Below, in pieces: positions 7,581 to 16,999 of a stretch of DNA of 64,000 nucleotides. Below the pieces are notes generated by a model, which worked only from the letters and a program-made list of their open reading frames with translations, did no database searches and was not told where the DNA came from. Origin of the DNA: Limnohabitans sp. (GTDB lineage: Bacteria; Pseudomonadota; Gammaproteobacteria; Burkholderiales; Burkholderiaceae_C); NCBI RefSeq assembly GCF_023910625.1, contig NZ_JAAVVW010000003.1, positions 1,240,001 through 1,304,000 of the forward strand, given 5' to 3'. Within the stretch, counting starts at the first letter, position 1, and the number at the start of each line of letters is the position of its first letter. A program made the position numbers and the translations under genes.

Positions 7581-8660
7581 TTACAGCTTGGCCGATTGCA
7601 TGTAGCGATCGTAGGTGGCTTCGGTAAAACGGAACCACTGGTTCTGTTCCTTGCGGAAAGCAGAGTAGTCGTCGTAGATTTTTTTCCAGTTCGGGTTGGA
7701 CTGGCGCAGCTCTTCATACAGGGCCATGGACTGCTTGAAAGCCTCGTCCATCACCACCTTGGGGAAAGGCCGCAACTTGACGCCCCCGGCCACCAAGCGA
7801 CGCAGCGCCGCAGGGTTGCGGTTGTCATAGCGTGCCTGCATTTCGGTGTGTGCGTATGAAGCGGCCGCTTCCACAATGGCCTGGTTCTCTTTGGACAAGG
7901 CGTTGAAGGCGGTCTTGTTGATGTAGAAGTCCAGCTGTGCGCCGCCTTCCCAAAAACCTGGGTAGTAATAGTTCTTGACCACTTTCTGGAAGCCCAGCTT
8001 TTCGTCATCGTAGGGGCCCACCCATTCGACGGCGTCAATCGTGCCTTTTTCCAGGGCTTGGTAAATTTCGCCGCCAGGAATGTTTTGGGGCACAGCACCC
8101 ATGCGTGACAAGACCTTGCCAGCGAAACCGCCGACGCGGAACTTCAGGCCCTTGATGTCCGCGAGAGTCTTGATTTCCTTGCGGTACCAGCCACCCATTT
8201 GGGCACCTGTGTTGCCTCCGGGGAAGTTCACGATGTTGTACTTGTCGTAGAACTCGCGGAACAGCTTCATGCCGTTGCCGTCATAGAACCAAGAGGTGAG
8301 CTGGCGGCTGTTCAGACCAAACGGAATGGCCGTGCCAATGGCGAAGGTGTCATCCTTGCCGAAGAAATAGTAAGGGGCTGTGTGAGCCGCTTCGACTGTG
8401 CCTTGCTGCACACCGTCCACCACACCAAAAGCGGGCATCAGTTCGCCGGCAGCATGCACAGTGACGACAAACTTGCCGCCAGACATGGCATTGACCTTTT
8501 CAGCAAACACTTCGGCTGCGCCGAAGATGGTGTCCAGGGCTTTGGGGAAGCTGGAGGCAAGACGCCAACGGATGGCGGCCTGGGCGTGAACAGCAGGTGC
8601 TGCACCGGCAGCCAAAACACCGGCAATACCTGCGTTTTTAATGATGGAACGACGATCCAT
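7581..8660 (-). CDS. dctP: TRAP transporter substrate-binding protein DctP (TakP-like)
   Basis: This 359-residue periplasmic binding protein captures the substrate for DctQM. The N-terminus, MDRRSIIKNAGIAGVLAAGA, looks like a Tat-type signal. The family-typical FRVGGFAGKVLSRMG and AVEWVGPYDDEKLGF are present. The latter recalls TakP-type proteins, which bind 2-oxo acids with a cation. The start ATG has AGGAG six bases before it. It is separated from dctQM by a terminator and a regulator gene, so binding-protein levels may exceed permease levels. The substrate assignment (2-oxo acid or other carboxylate) is inferred from similarity only. Confidence 0.86.
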   Translation of the reverse strand: MDRRSIIKNAGIAGVLAAGAAPAVHAQAAIRWRLASSFPKALDTIFGAAEVFAEKVNAMSGGKFVVTVHAAGELMPAFGVVDGVQQGTVEAAHTAPYYFFGKDDTFAIGTAIPFGLNSRQLTSWFYDGNGMKLFREFYDKYNIVNFPGGNTGAQMGGWYRKEIKTLADIKGLKFRVGGFAGKVLSRMGAVPQNIPGGEIYQALEKGTIDAVEWVGPYDDEKLGFQKVVKNYYYPGFWEGGAQLDFYINKTAFNALSKENQAIVEAAASYAHTEMQARYDNRNPAALRRLVAGGVKLRPFPKVVMDEAFKQSMALYEELRQSNPNWKKIYDDYSAFRKEQNQWFRFTEATYDRYMQSAKL

Positions 8661-8845
8661 AGGGGAACTCCTTGTGAAAAAAACTTAAACCCATTGACGG
8701 GCAGCTTGAACAAGCTGGCCGTATTGTAGGAAGCGAACCCGAGCGAAACCGTGCGGGTTTACCCTTTTCAGTCTGCAAATTGAGACGGTTTTTTTGCAAA
8801 ATCGCCGCCTCCATGAAATGAATTCAAAGCCCCACTGAAATCTCT

Positions 8846-10693
8846 TCAATAAACCCAACGTTGGCGAATCGAAGCCTCGATGCCTGCGGCATCCAACCCC
8901 TGCAAAGCCAGCAATTTGGCCGGGTCGCCATGCTCGATGAAAGCATCAGGCAAACCCAGGTGCAGCACAGAGCGCTGCAAGTTCAACTGCTGCAAAGCCT
9001 CGGCCACCGCACTGCCAGCGCCGCCCATGATGCAGCCCTCTTCCACCGTCACCAGGTGCTCGTGGCTTTGCGCAATTTGCACAAGCAAATCGACATCCAG
9101 CGGTTTGACCCAGCGCATGTTGACCACGGTGGCGTTGAGCTTTTCTGCCGCCTCCAGTGCGGGCGTCAGCAGGGTGCCAAAGGCCAAAATAGCGAGCTTC
9201 TCACCTTGGCGGCGCACTTCGCCTTTGCCAAAGGGCAAGGTGTCCAAGTCGCGCCCAGCCGCCGTGCCCACGCCCGCACCGCGTGGATAGCGCACCGCCA
9301 CCGGGTGGTTTTGCGCGTAAGCGGTGCTCAGCAACTGGCGGCATTCACGCTCGTCGGCTGGGCAAGCCAGGCTCATGTTGGGGATGCAGCGGATATAGGC
9401 CATGTCGTAGGCTCCCGCATGGGTGGCACCGTCGGCCCCTACCAAGCCCGCGCGGTCCAGGGCAAACACCACGGGCAGGTTTTGCAGCGCCACATCGTGG
9501 ATGAGCTGGTCGTAGCCGCGCTGCAAAAAGGTGGAATAAATCGCCACCACAGGTTTGAGCCCCTCGCAGGCCATGCCGGCGGCAAAGGTCACGGCGTGCT
9601 GCTCGGCAATGCCCACGTCGTAATAGCGCTTGGGAAAGCGCTGATGAAACGCCACCATGCCCGAGCCTTCGCGCATGGCGGGCGTGATGCCGACCAAGCG
9701 CGGGTCTTGCTCGGCCATGTCGCACAGCCACTGGCCAAACACCTGGGTGAAGGTGGTTTTGGCGGGCGTGGCGGCAGGCACCAGGCCCACGCTGGGGTCA
9801 AACTTGCCGGGGCCGTGGTAAGCCACCGGGTCGGCTTCGGCCTTTTCATAGCCTTGGCCTTTTTTGGTCACCACATGCAAGAACTGCGGGCCGTCCAGGT
9901 GCTTGATGTTTTCTAGCGTTGGGATCAACGAATCGAGGTCATGCCCGTCAATCGGGCCGATGTAATTGAAGCCGAATTTCTCGAACAGCGTGGCGGGCAC
10001 CACCATGCCTTTGGCGTGTTCTTCCAGTCGCTTGGCCAGCTCAAACAAGGGCGGTGCGTTTTTCAGCACATTCTTGGCACCGGCCTTCGCAGCCGAGTAA
10101 AAACGCCCGCTCATCAGTTGGGCCAGGTAACGGTTGAGCGCGCCCACGGGCGGGCTGATCGACATGTCGTTGTCGTTGAGGATCACCAGCAGTTTGCAGT
10201 CTTCCACGCCCGCGTTGTTCAGCGCCTCGAAGGCCATGCCGGCAGTCATGGCGCCGTCTCCAATGACCGCAATTGAATGGCGTGACTCGCCTTTTTGACG
10301 CGCGGCCACGGCCATGCCTAAAGCGGCAGAAATGCTGGTGGATGAATGGGCTGTGCCAAAGGTGTCGTATTCGCTTTCATCGCGGCGAGGAAAACCCGAC
10401 AGGCCACCAAACTGGCGCAGTGTGGGCATCCGGTCACGACGCCCGGTGAGGATTTTGTGCGGGTAAGTCTGGTGACCCACGTCCCAGACGATGCGGTCTT
10501 CGGGGGTGTTGAACACATAGTGCAAAGCCACCGTCAGCTCCACCGTGCCCAGATTAGAACTCAGGTGTCCGCCGGTTTTGGATACGTTGTCCAGCACACA
10601 CTGGCGCAATTCATCGGCCAGGCGCGGCAGTTCGGTTCGCGTCAGGCGACGCAAATCGGCGGGCTGGTCAATGTTCTTGAGCAAATCGGTCAT
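8846..10693 (-). CDS. dxs: 1-deoxy-D-xylulose-5-phosphate synthase
   Basis: Dxs condenses pyruvate and glyceraldehyde 3-phosphate using thiamine diphosphate, the first step of the MEP isoprenoid pathway. The 615 residues match the usual length. The cofactor-binding motif [18 protein letters not shown] is present. The central and C-terminal transketolase-like domains carry [15 protein letters not shown] and YPRGAG. The gene starts one base after the ispA stop, so xseB, ispA and dxs form one transcription unit. Its ribosome-binding site lies inside the ispA 3' end. Confidence 0.97.
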   Translation of the reverse strand: MTDLLKNIDQPADLRRLTRTELPRLADELRQCVLDNVSKTGGHLSSNLGTVELTVALHYVFNTPEDRIVWDVGHQTYPHKILTGRRDRMPTLRQFGGLSGFPRRDESEYDTFGTAHSSTSISAALGMAVAARQKGESRHSIAVIGDGAMTAGMAFEALNNAGVEDCKLLVILNDNDMSISPPVGALNRYLAQLMSGRFYSAAKAGAKNVLKNAPPLFELAKRLEEHAKGMVVPATLFEKFGFNYIGPIDGHDLDSLIPTLENIKHLDGPQFLHVVTKKGQGYEKAEADPVAYHGPGKFDPSVGLVPAATPAKTTFTQVFGQWLCDMAEQDPRLVGITPAMREGSGMVAFHQRFPKRYYDVGIAEQHAVTFAAGMACEGLKPVVAIYSTFLQRGYDQLIHDVALQNLPVVFALDRAGLVGADGATHAGAYDMAYIRCIPNMSLACPADERECRQLLSTAYAQNHPVAVRYPRGAGVGTAAGRDLDTLPFGKGEVRRQGEKLAILAFGTLLTPALEAAEKLNATVVNMRWVKPLDVDLLVQIAQSHEHLVTVEEGCIMGGAGSAVAEALQQLNLQRSVLHLGLPDAFIEHGDPAKLLALQGLDAAGIEASIRQRWVY

Positions 10694-10694
10694 G

Positions 10695-11600
10695 TCAGTT
10701 GCTTCTTTCTACCACCATGGCGGTCAGTGCACGCAAAGCGACCAAACGGGCCTCAGGCAAGCCGGTGTCGGTCAGGGCCTGCAGCGCCCGGTCGGCCAGC
10801 GCCTCGGCATAGGCTTTGGCCGCTGCCAGCCCCATCAGGGCCACATAGGTTGGCTTGTTGGCGGCTTCGTCCTTGCCAGCAGTTTTGCCCAGGGTGGCCG
10901 AATCGACCGTCACATCCAGGACATCGTCCACCACCTGAAAGGCCAGGCCCAAGGCCTGACCAAAACGCTGCAGCGCCGCTTGAACGGGGATCGACAGGTT
11001 GGGCACACAGGCCGCGCCCATTTGCACGCTACACAACAGCAGTGCCCCGGTTTTGAGGCGGTGCATTTGGCGCAGTTGGTCTTCGCTCAGTCGCTGGCCC
11101 ACGCTGGCCAAGTCGATCGCCTGGCCCCCGGCCATGCCTTGGTAGCCCGAAGCCCGGGCCAACAAGCCCACGCAGGCCGCTTGTTGCGCAGCACTGACGC
11201 TGGCATCTTGGGGGGTCAGCATTTCAAACGCCAAGGTCTGCAAGGCGTCACCCGCCAGCAGGGCTTGCGCCTCGCCAAACTGCACATGCACCGTGGGTTT
11301 GCCGCGCCGCAACACATCGTTGTCCATGCAGGGCATGTCGTCGTGCACCAGCGAATAAGCATGAATGAGTTCAATCGCACAGGCCGCATTCAAGGCCGCC
11401 GCGCTTTGCGGGGCTTCGCCCACCGCCTCTGCCGTGGCCAGCACCAGCAAGGGGCGCAGGCGCTTACCCCCATCGAGCACGGCATAGCGCATGGCTTGGC
11501 CCAAATGCGCGGGCGATTCGGCCTCGATGCCTGCCGATAAAGCGTGTTCGACGCGCGCCAGGTGTGGCTGCATCCAGTCATGCAACTCAAAACCGCTCAT
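10695..11600 (-). CDS. ispA: (2E,6E)-farnesyl diphosphate synthase (polyprenyl synthetase)
   Basis: IspA makes geranyl and farnesyl diphosphate from IPP and DMAPP in the cytoplasm. The first aspartate-rich motif is DDMPCMDND (87-95). The second is in [11 protein letters not shown] (about 222-232). The length of 301 residues is normal. I chose the ATG at 11600 because it overlaps the xseB stop as ATGA; a longer frame would run into xseB. It feeds on products of the MEP pathway, whose first enzyme Dxs is encoded next. Confidence 0.95.
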   Translation of the reverse strand: MSGFELHDWMQPHLARVEHALSAGIEAESPAHLGQAMRYAVLDGGKRLRPLLVLATAEAVGEAPQSAAALNAACAIELIHAYSLVHDDMPCMDNDVLRRGKPTVHVQFGEAQALLAGDALQTLAFEMLTPQDASVSAAQQAACVGLLARASGYQGMAGGQAIDLASVGQRLSEDQLRQMHRLKTGALLLCSVQMGAACVPNLSIPVQAALQRFGQALGLAFQVVDDVLDVTVDSATLGKTAGKDEAANKPTYVALMGLAAAKAYAEALADRALQALTDTGLPEARLVALRALTAMVVERSN

Positions 11601-11851
11601 GCACCGCTCCAGGGTTTGAGTTGGCCACCGTCCAGCACCTGGATCTGGTCTTCCACGGCTTTGAGTTTGTCTCGGCAAAAGGCCAGCAAAGCCGCGCCGC
11701 GCTGGTAACCCGAGAGCAATTGGTCCAGCGGCATTTGTCCCGATTCGAGTTGCCCGACCAGCGACTCCAACTCCGACAAAGCTGCCTCATAAGTGGCGGG
11801 CAAAGGTGCTGCAGGGCAGTCTGCTGTTTCGGTGGGGGCGGCCTTGGGCAT
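11597..11851 (-). CDS. xseB: exodeoxyribonuclease VII small subunit
   Basis: This 84-residue subunit of exonuclease VII binds the large subunit XseA, which is encoded elsewhere. The conserved core [18 protein letters not shown] is present, followed by [20 protein letters not shown]. Its length matches the family. It is the first gene of the xseB-ispA-dxs operon, a common order in proteobacteria. The upstream 266 bases contain the promoter region shared with the divergent Rieske gene. Confidence 0.95.
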   Translation of the reverse strand: MPKAAPTETADCPAAPLPATYEAALSELESLVGQLESGQMPLDQLLSGYQRGAALLAFCRDKLKAVEDQIQVLDGGQLKPWSGA

Positions 11852-12020
11852 GAATTGTTCCGAGGAAAAAACCAGATTCTAGGCCTTAAGCACTGTGCAA
11901 ACTGACACTGGACAGAGTCCATCCCACCAGACGGTCATGGGCGTGCAGACCCTGATTCTTCACGACCTGTGCAAGGACGCACGGCGGCCCCGAACCCCCG
12001 GGGTAGAATCACGACTCATC

Positions 12021-12038
12021 GACAGGAAATTTCCTGTC
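12021..12038. promoter_or_regulatory. 18-base perfect palindrome in the xseB/Rieske divergent region
   Basis: The sequence GACAGGAAATTTCCTGTC is a perfect palindrome without a loop. It lies 12 bases downstream of a TAGAAT -10-like hexamer (12004-12009) and 79 bases before the Rieske gene. It is followed by a T7 run. It could be an operator for a dimeric repressor or a leader hairpin. No consensus is recognised. Confidence 0.45.
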
Positions 12039-12117
12039 ATTTTTTTGCGCCGTTTTCTATGAATTCAGCGCTTTGTTCCTGCCCCTTCATAGGGGGAGTC
12101 TCTAGGTCAGGTCACCC

Positions 12118-13245
12118 ATGTCTGATTTAAGTCTTCAACTGCAGCAGGCCGCAAGCCAACTACCAGTTTCCGCTTATTTCGAAGAAGCGCTGTTTCAGCG
12201 CGAATTGAACACGCTCTTCCAGCAAGGCCCGCGCTATGTGGGCCACCAACTGGCTGTGCCCCACCCCGGCGACTATCACGTCCTGCCTCTTGAGGCTGGA
12301 GGCCGGGCCTTGGTGCGCAACGCCCACGGTGGGGTCGAGCTGGTCTCCAACATCTGCCGCCACCGCCAGGCCGTGATGCTGAATGGTCGGGGTAATTTGC
12401 AAACCCAACAAAAAGGCAGTGCAGGCGGCAACATTGTTTGCCCGCTGCACCGCTGGACTTATTCACCTGGCGGCCAATTGCTGGGCGCCCCCCACTTTGA
12501 CCAAGACCCCTGCCTGAACCTGAACAACTACAAGCTGCAGGAATGGAACGGCCTGATCTTCGAAGACAACGGGCGCGACATTGCTGCCGATCTGACCGGC
12601 ATGGGCCAGCGTGCCGAGCTGGATTTTTCGGGCTACGCACTGGATCGCATCGAGCTGCACGAGTGCAACTACAACTGGAAGACCTTCATCGAGGTTTACC
12701 TTGAGGATTATCACGTCGGCCCCTTTCACCCCGGGCTGGGCCAGTTCGTGGCCTGCGAAGACCTGAGTTGGCAATTCCAAGAGCAGTATTCGCTGCAAAC
12801 CGTGGGCGTATCGCGGGGGTTTGGCAAACCTGGCTCGGACACCTACAAAAAGTGGCACGAAGTGCTGCTGAAATACCGCAACGGACAATTGCCCGAACGC
12901 GGCGCCATTTGGTTGACGTACTACCCGCACATCATGGTCGAGTGGTACCCGCATGTGCTCACGGTGTCCACCTTGCAACCGATCAGCCCCAGCAAAACGC
13001 TGAACATGGTGGAGTTTTACTACCCCGAAGAAATCGTGGCCTTTGAGCGCGAATTTGTCGAAGCCCAGCAGGCCGCCTACATGGAAACCTGCATCGAAGA
13101 CGATGAGATCGCCGAACGGATGGACACAGGGCGCAAAGCGCTGCTGGCACGCGGCGACAACGAAGTGGGCCCCTACCAAAGCCCCATGGAAGACGGCATG
13201 CAGCACTTTCACGAGTGGTACCGCAGACAGATGAACACGCCTTGA
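12118..13245 (+). CDS. Rieske [2Fe-2S] aromatic-ring-hydroxylating oxygenase alpha subunit
   Basis: This is the 375-residue oxygenase component of a Rieske non-heme iron enzyme. The Rieske cluster ligands are visible as CRHRQ (about 79-83) and CPLHRW (about 109-114). The mononuclear iron site is EVYLEDYHVGPFHPGL (about 197-212). The family hydroxylates or demethylates aromatic and quaternary ammonium substrates; the substrate here is unknown. No beta subunit, ferredoxin or reductase is adjacent, so electrons must come from genes elsewhere. A DMT permease follows after 13 bases and may be co-transcribed. Confidence 0.88.
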   Translation: MSDLSLQLQQAASQLPVSAYFEEALFQRELNTLFQQGPRYVGHQLAVPHPGDYHVLPLEAGGRALVRNAHGGVELVSNICRHRQAVMLNGRGNLQTQQKGSAGGNIVCPLHRWTYSPGGQLLGAPHFDQDPCLNLNNYKLQEWNGLIFEDNGRDIAADLTGMGQRAELDFSGYALDRIELHECNYNWKTFIEVYLEDYHVGPFHPGLGQFVACEDLSWQFQEQYSLQTVGVSRGFGKPGSDTYKKWHEVLLKYRNGQLPERGAIWLTYYPHIMVEWYPHVLTVSTLQPISPSKTLNMVEFYYPEEIVAFEREFVEAQQAAYMETCIEDDEIAERMDTGRKALLARGDNEVGPYQSPMEDGMQHFHEWYRRQMNTP

Positions 13246-13258
13246 CCATCGGCCAAAG

Positions 13259-14146
13259 ATGCAAGCCTCTTGGATGATTTTGGCGTCGCTGTTTTTTGCG
13301 ACGATGAGTGTTTGCATCAAGTACGCATCGGTTCATTTCCACACCTTTGAGCTGGTGTTTTACCGGGGTCTGATTGGCATCGCGTTCATGCTGATGCTGT
13401 GCCGAAGCCAGAACGTGCCTTTGAAAACCCCCATCCCCCTGATGCACGTCTGGAGATCGGTGGTCGGCGTGTCATCGCTGACCGCCTGGTTTTACGCCAT
13501 TGCCTACCTACCCCTGGCCACCGCCATGACGCTGAACTACATGAGCGGCATCTGGGTGGCCGCGTTTTTGGTGTGCGGCACGCTCGCCGTGGGCCGGGTA
13601 CAAGATATGGCGCGGCAAGGCCCGTTGGTGCTCACCGTCATCGCCGGTTTTGCAGGCGTGGTGATGATCTTGCGACCCACGATAGAGCAAAACCAGTTAT
13701 TTGCGGGTGTCATCGGTTTGCTCTCAGGCCTGGGCTCGGCACTGGCTTACATGCAGGTCGCGGCACTGGGTCGCATGGCCGAGCCTGAAGCCCGTACCGT
13801 ATTGTATTTTTCGATCGGCACCACCTTGGCGGGCGCATTGACCATGGGCTTTGTCGGACCCAGCGACTGGGTCTGGCCCCACGCTTGGTGGCTGCTGCCC
13901 ATTGGTTTGCTGGCCGCCTTGGGTCAACTGTGCATGACCAAGGCCTACAGCCGTGGGGCCACCTTGGTCGTTGCCAACTTGCAATACTCGGGCATTGTGT
14001 TTGCAGCCCTGTATGGCCTGCTCTTGTTTGGTGATCAAATCCCGCCGATTGGCTGGGTCGGTATGCTGCTCATCATCACCAGCGGTATTGCTGCCACCGC
14101 CTTGCGCAACCGCGCTCTGCCACGCGGCCCCGCAGAAGACCACTGA
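13259..14146 (+). CDS. EamA/DMT-family permease
   Basis: This 295-residue membrane protein has about ten hydrophobic segments arranged as two EamA repeats (drug/metabolite transporter superfamily). Typical features are the small-residue-rich helices, FAGVVMILRP at the end of the first repeat and LIITSGIAATALRNR at the end of the second. The transported compound cannot be read from sequence. It lies 13 bases after the Rieske oxygenase and 17 before sseA, which suggests an operon. Confidence 0.88.
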   Translation: MQASWMILASLFFATMSVCIKYASVHFHTFELVFYRGLIGIAFMLMLCRSQNVPLKTPIPLMHVWRSVVGVSSLTAWFYAIAYLPLATAMTLNYMSGIWVAAFLVCGTLAVGRVQDMARQGPLVLTVIAGFAGVVMILRPTIEQNQLFAGVIGLLSGLGSALAYMQVAALGRMAEPEARTVLYFSIGTTLAGALTMGFVGPSDWVWPHAWWLLPIGLLAALGQLCMTKAYSRGATLVVANLQYSGIVFAALYGLLLFGDQIPPIGWVGMLLIITSGIAATALRNRALPRGPAEDH

Positions 14147-14163
14147 CCAACAGAGACCCTGCC

Positions 14164-15021
14164 ATGTACCCCTTGCTCATGACCCCGACTCAATTGCAAA
14201 AACTGCAACAAAAAGGCACTCCCAACGCTGTATTCGACTGCAGCTTTGATCTGACAAAACCCGAGTTGGCGGGTGATTTTTTTGCCGATGAGCGCATTGC
14301 TGGTGCCTTACCTGCCAACCTCGACACAGACTTGAGCACGCACGAAGCTGGCCAAGCCGTGAATGGCGGACGCCATCCCTTGCCTCAGCGTGAAGCCGTT
14401 GCCCGATGGCTGGGCCGTCTGGGGGTGCACAACGGCATGCAGATCGTGGTGTACGACCGCAACAAAAGCCAGTACTGCGGGCGTTTGTGGTGGATGCTCA
14501 AATGGTTGGGCCACGAGGCCGTGGCCGTACTCGACGGCGGCTTACAGGCCTGGAAAGCCGCCGGTGGCGCCACCCAATCAGGCACCTTCAAAGCCCTTGC
14601 GCCCACGGTATTTGAGTTGAACACACCGCTGCGCCAACTGGTGCACACCGACACGATCGCAAGCCATTTGGGTCAGCCCGCGCAAACCGTGGTCGATGCC
14701 CGCGCCGGAGCCCGTTACCGGGGCGAAGTGGAACCGCTGGACCCCGTAGCAGGCCACATTCCAGGCGCACTCAACCGGCCTTTTGCCGAGAACTTCACCG
14801 AGGACGGCCGTTTCAAAAGCCCCGAATTGCTCAAAGCCGAATGGGCACAGGTGCTTGCTGGTCGATCTGTCGGCAGCGTGGTGCACCACTGCGGCAGCGG
14901 TGTGACCGCGGTGCCCAATCTGATCGCGATGGAACTAGCCGGTTACGGCCCCACCGCCTTGTATGCGGGCAGCTGGAGCGAATGGTGCCGCACCCCCGGC
15001 CTGCCCTGCGCCAAGGGGTGA
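14164..15021 (+). CDS. sseA: sulfurtransferase, 3-mercaptopyruvate/thiosulfate type
   Basis: This 285-residue two-domain rhodanese transfers sulfur from 3-mercaptopyruvate or thiosulfate to an acceptor through a cysteine persulfide. The active loop CGSGVTA begins at Cys243. That loop is the mercaptopyruvate-type sequence; thiosulfate rhodaneses usually have CRKGVT. The N-terminal inactive rhodanese domain contains VVYDRNKSQYCGRLWWMLKW. It sits directly after the EamA gene on the same strand. A partial repeat element follows the stop. Confidence 0.88.
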   Translation: MYPLLMTPTQLQKLQQKGTPNAVFDCSFDLTKPELAGDFFADERIAGALPANLDTDLSTHEAGQAVNGGRHPLPQREAVARWLGRLGVHNGMQIVVYDRNKSQYCGRLWWMLKWLGHEAVAVLDGGLQAWKAAGGATQSGTFKALAPTVFELNTPLRQLVHTDTIASHLGQPAQTVVDARAGARYRGEVEPLDPVAGHIPGALNRPFAENFTEDGRFKSPELLKAEWAQVLAGRSVGSVVHHCGSGVTAVPNLIAMELAGYGPTALYAGSWSEWCRTPGLPCAKG

Positions 15022-15024
15022 CCC

Positions 15025-15067
15025 TTGTGGGAGCGCACCCCTTGCGCGATGGGCTGGGCACACGCCC
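15025..15067. repeat. half copy of a REP-like element
   Basis: This stretch (TTGTGGGAGCGCACCCC, then GCGCGATGGGCTGGGCACACGCCC) is a diverged left half of the inverted repeat at 17650-17717. It lies directly after sseA, an intergenic position typical of dispersed repeats. Confidence 0.6.
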
Positions 15068-15081
15068 GTTGAACACCGCCT

Positions 15082-15915
15082 TCAGTGCTGATGCCCCGCC
15101 AAGACGCTGACCACCAGCACCATGCCCATGCCCACGGCCAGCCACAAGATTTGCTCGGCGGTCTGCCGAGCTGAAAGGCGTTTTTGCAACTGCGGAATCA
15201 AATCGGCCAGAGCCACATACACAAAGCTGCTGCTGGCCACCACCAAAAAGTAAGGCAGCCAGTCGTGCAGGGCATCGACCAGCACATAGCCAAGGGCACC
15301 ACCCAAAGCGGTGACGGCACCAGCCATGGACACTTTGACGATGGCCGCCTTGCGGCTGCTGCTGCCTTGGCGCAGCACGGCCAGATCGCCCATGTGGTGC
15401 GGCACCTCGTGCGCCAACACGGCCAGGGCCGCGATCACCCCCAAGCGCATGTCGGCCATGAAAGCCGAGGCAATCAGAATGCCGTCACCAAAGCAATGCA
15501 CGCTGTCGCCCGCTAACACGGCCCACTGGCCGCCTAATTTGTCTTTGGCATGATGGTCATGAAGGTGGCCGTGGTCACGCGCTTTGTGGTCATGTCCCGA
15601 AAGCTGCCCCGGAGCGTGACCGTGGTGATAAGCCTGGCCATGTTCGTGCCCGTGATGCCACAGTTGGGCCTTGTCAAGCAGAAAGAAAAACACCAGACCG
15701 ATGAGCAGGGTCAGAAACAATTCGTGGGCCCCCGCCTCACTCTCGAAAGCCTCGGGCAACAGGTGCAAAAATGCCGTGGCCAGCAATGCCCCTGCGGCCA
15801 GGCTCAGCATGTGCTGGGTGTAGCGGTTGAGCACACCAAAGCTCAACCAGGCGGCCAGCCAAACGCTGCCAATGCCTGCCACCAAAGTTCCCACCAAAAT
15901 TGCCAATAAAGTCAT
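15082..15915 (-). CDS. ZIP-family divalent metal transporter with histidine-rich loop
   Basis: This 277-residue inner-membrane protein has about eight hydrophobic segments and probably imports Zn2+ or a similar ion. A cytoplasmic loop (about 95-135) is extremely His/Asp rich (HHGHEHGQAYHHGH and HDHKARDHGHLHDHH). The metal-site helices are HCFGDGILIASAF and HEVPHHMGDL, both diagnostic for ZIP. I start at the ATG at 15915, where the first hydrophobic helix begins, rather than at a codon further upstream. It stands alone, bounded by a terminator at 15949 and the repeat at 15025. Confidence 0.88.
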   Translation of the reverse strand: MTLLAILVGTLVAGIGSVWLAAWLSFGVLNRYTQHMLSLAAGALLATAFLHLLPEAFESEAGAHELFLTLLIGLVFFFLLDKAQLWHHGHEHGQAYHHGHAPGQLSGHDHKARDHGHLHDHHAKDKLGGQWAVLAGDSVHCFGDGILIASAFMADMRLGVIAALAVLAHEVPHHMGDLAVLRQGSSSRKAAIVKVSMAGAVTALGGALGYVLVDALHDWLPYFLVVASSSFVYVALADLIPQLQKRLSARQTAEQILWLAVGMGMVLVVSVLAGHQH

Positions 15916-15948
15916 CGTTTCACCCCAGGTTGCTGACCACCCCAAAAC

Positions 15949-15972
15949 AAACCGCCCCGAAGGGCGGTTTTT
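15949..15972. terminator. intrinsic terminator between the ZIP gene and the dienelactone hydrolase gene
   Basis: An eight- to nine-base-pair stem (AACCGCCC/GGGCGGTT) with a tetraloop and a T run on the plus strand; the minus strand continues TGTTTT. It lies 42 bases past the dienelactone hydrolase stop on the minus strand and probably ends that transcript. Confidence 0.8.
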
Positions 15973-16013
15973 CAGCGCTCTCGCCCCGAAAGGCAGTTAT
16001 CAGATTCTATAAG

Positions 16014-16895
16014 TCAGGCCACACCGTGGCGTCCGAGCCAAGCCAACATGCGCTGCCAACCATCTTCGGCTGCCGGCTTGCGGTAGCTGGATCGGTAGTC
16101 GGCATGGAAAGCGTGCGGGGCATCAGGATAGACCACAAATTCACTGGCTTTGGCCTCAGCAGGTCCTTTGGCCAGTTCAGCTTTCATCTTATCAACGCTG
16201 TCAAGAGGGATACCGGTATCTGCGCCGCCATACAAACCAAGCACTGGGGCCTTCAGGCTGCCCGCCAGAGCCAGCGGATGCCTGGGGGTTTGAGGAGTGG
16301 TGTTGCCCACCAGTCGGCCGTACCATGCCACGCCCGCTTTGAGCTTGGCTTGGTGGGCGGCATAAAGCCAAGTGATGCGACCACCCCAACAAAAGCCGGT
16401 GATGCCCAATTTATCGGTATGGCCACCATTGACTGTCGCCCAGGCCACGGCGGCGTCGAGGTCGCCCATGACCTGCTCATCGGGCACTTTGGCAATGATT
16501 TCGGCCTGCAGCTTGGCAATTTCGCCGTATTCACTGGGGTCGCCCTGGCGCACAAAAAGTTCTGGGGCAATCGCCAAATAGCCCGCTTGGGCGAGACGGC
16601 GTGTGGTGTCAGCGATGTACTCGTGCACGCCAAAAATCTCGGAAATCACCAGCACCACCGGCAAGCCGGTCTTGCCCGCTGGCGCAGCCCGGTAAGCCGG
16701 CATCTTGAAACCCTTGACGTCAATGGTCACCTCTCCTGCTACCAAGCCTGTGGCAGGGGTCTTGATGGCCGTTTGAGCCATGATGGGGGCTGCGGCGGCG
16801 GCATACCCCACCCCCAAAGCTGCTTTCAAGGCCACTCGGCGGTTGGTACCACTGGCGTCTACCCGACCTCCCAAAAGGGCTTGGGCATCGTTCAT
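16014..16895 (-). CDS. dienelactone hydrolase family protein (exported)
   Basis: This is an alpha/beta hydrolase of about 293 residues. The nucleophile motif is GFCWGG with catalytic Cys, and the histidine lies in YPDAPHAFHADYR; GGADTGIP probably carries the acid. This matches dienelactone hydrolases, which open lactone intermediates of aromatic degradation, but many relatives have other ester substrates. A twin-arginine-like export signal is visible (NRRVALKAALGVGYAAAAAP), so it probably acts in the periplasm. The start is uncertain: the ATG at 16895 is taken, with upstream non-ATG codons possible. It is divergent from the GST gene. Confidence 0.82.
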   Translation of the reverse strand: MNDAQALLGGRVDASGTNRRVALKAALGVGYAAAAAPIMAQTAIKTPATGLVAGEVTIDVKGFKMPAYRAAPAGKTGLPVVLVISEIFGVHEYIADTTRRLAQAGYLAIAPELFVRQGDPSEYGEIAKLQAEIIAKVPDEQVMGDLDAAVAWATVNGGHTDKLGITGFCWGGRITWLYAAHQAKLKAGVAWYGRLVGNTTPQTPRHPLALAGSLKAPVLGLYGGADTGIPLDSVDKMKAELAKGPAEAKASEFVVYPDAPHAFHADYRSSYRKPAAEDGWQRMLAWLGRHGVA

Positions 16896-16999
16896 CAGAT
16901 CGTTGTTCAAGGCAGGTCTCCATGTCCGGATATAAGAGGACACTGATCTTGACACATGCGCCACGGCTTTGCACGGGTTTGCCGAATTAAACTGCCGCC

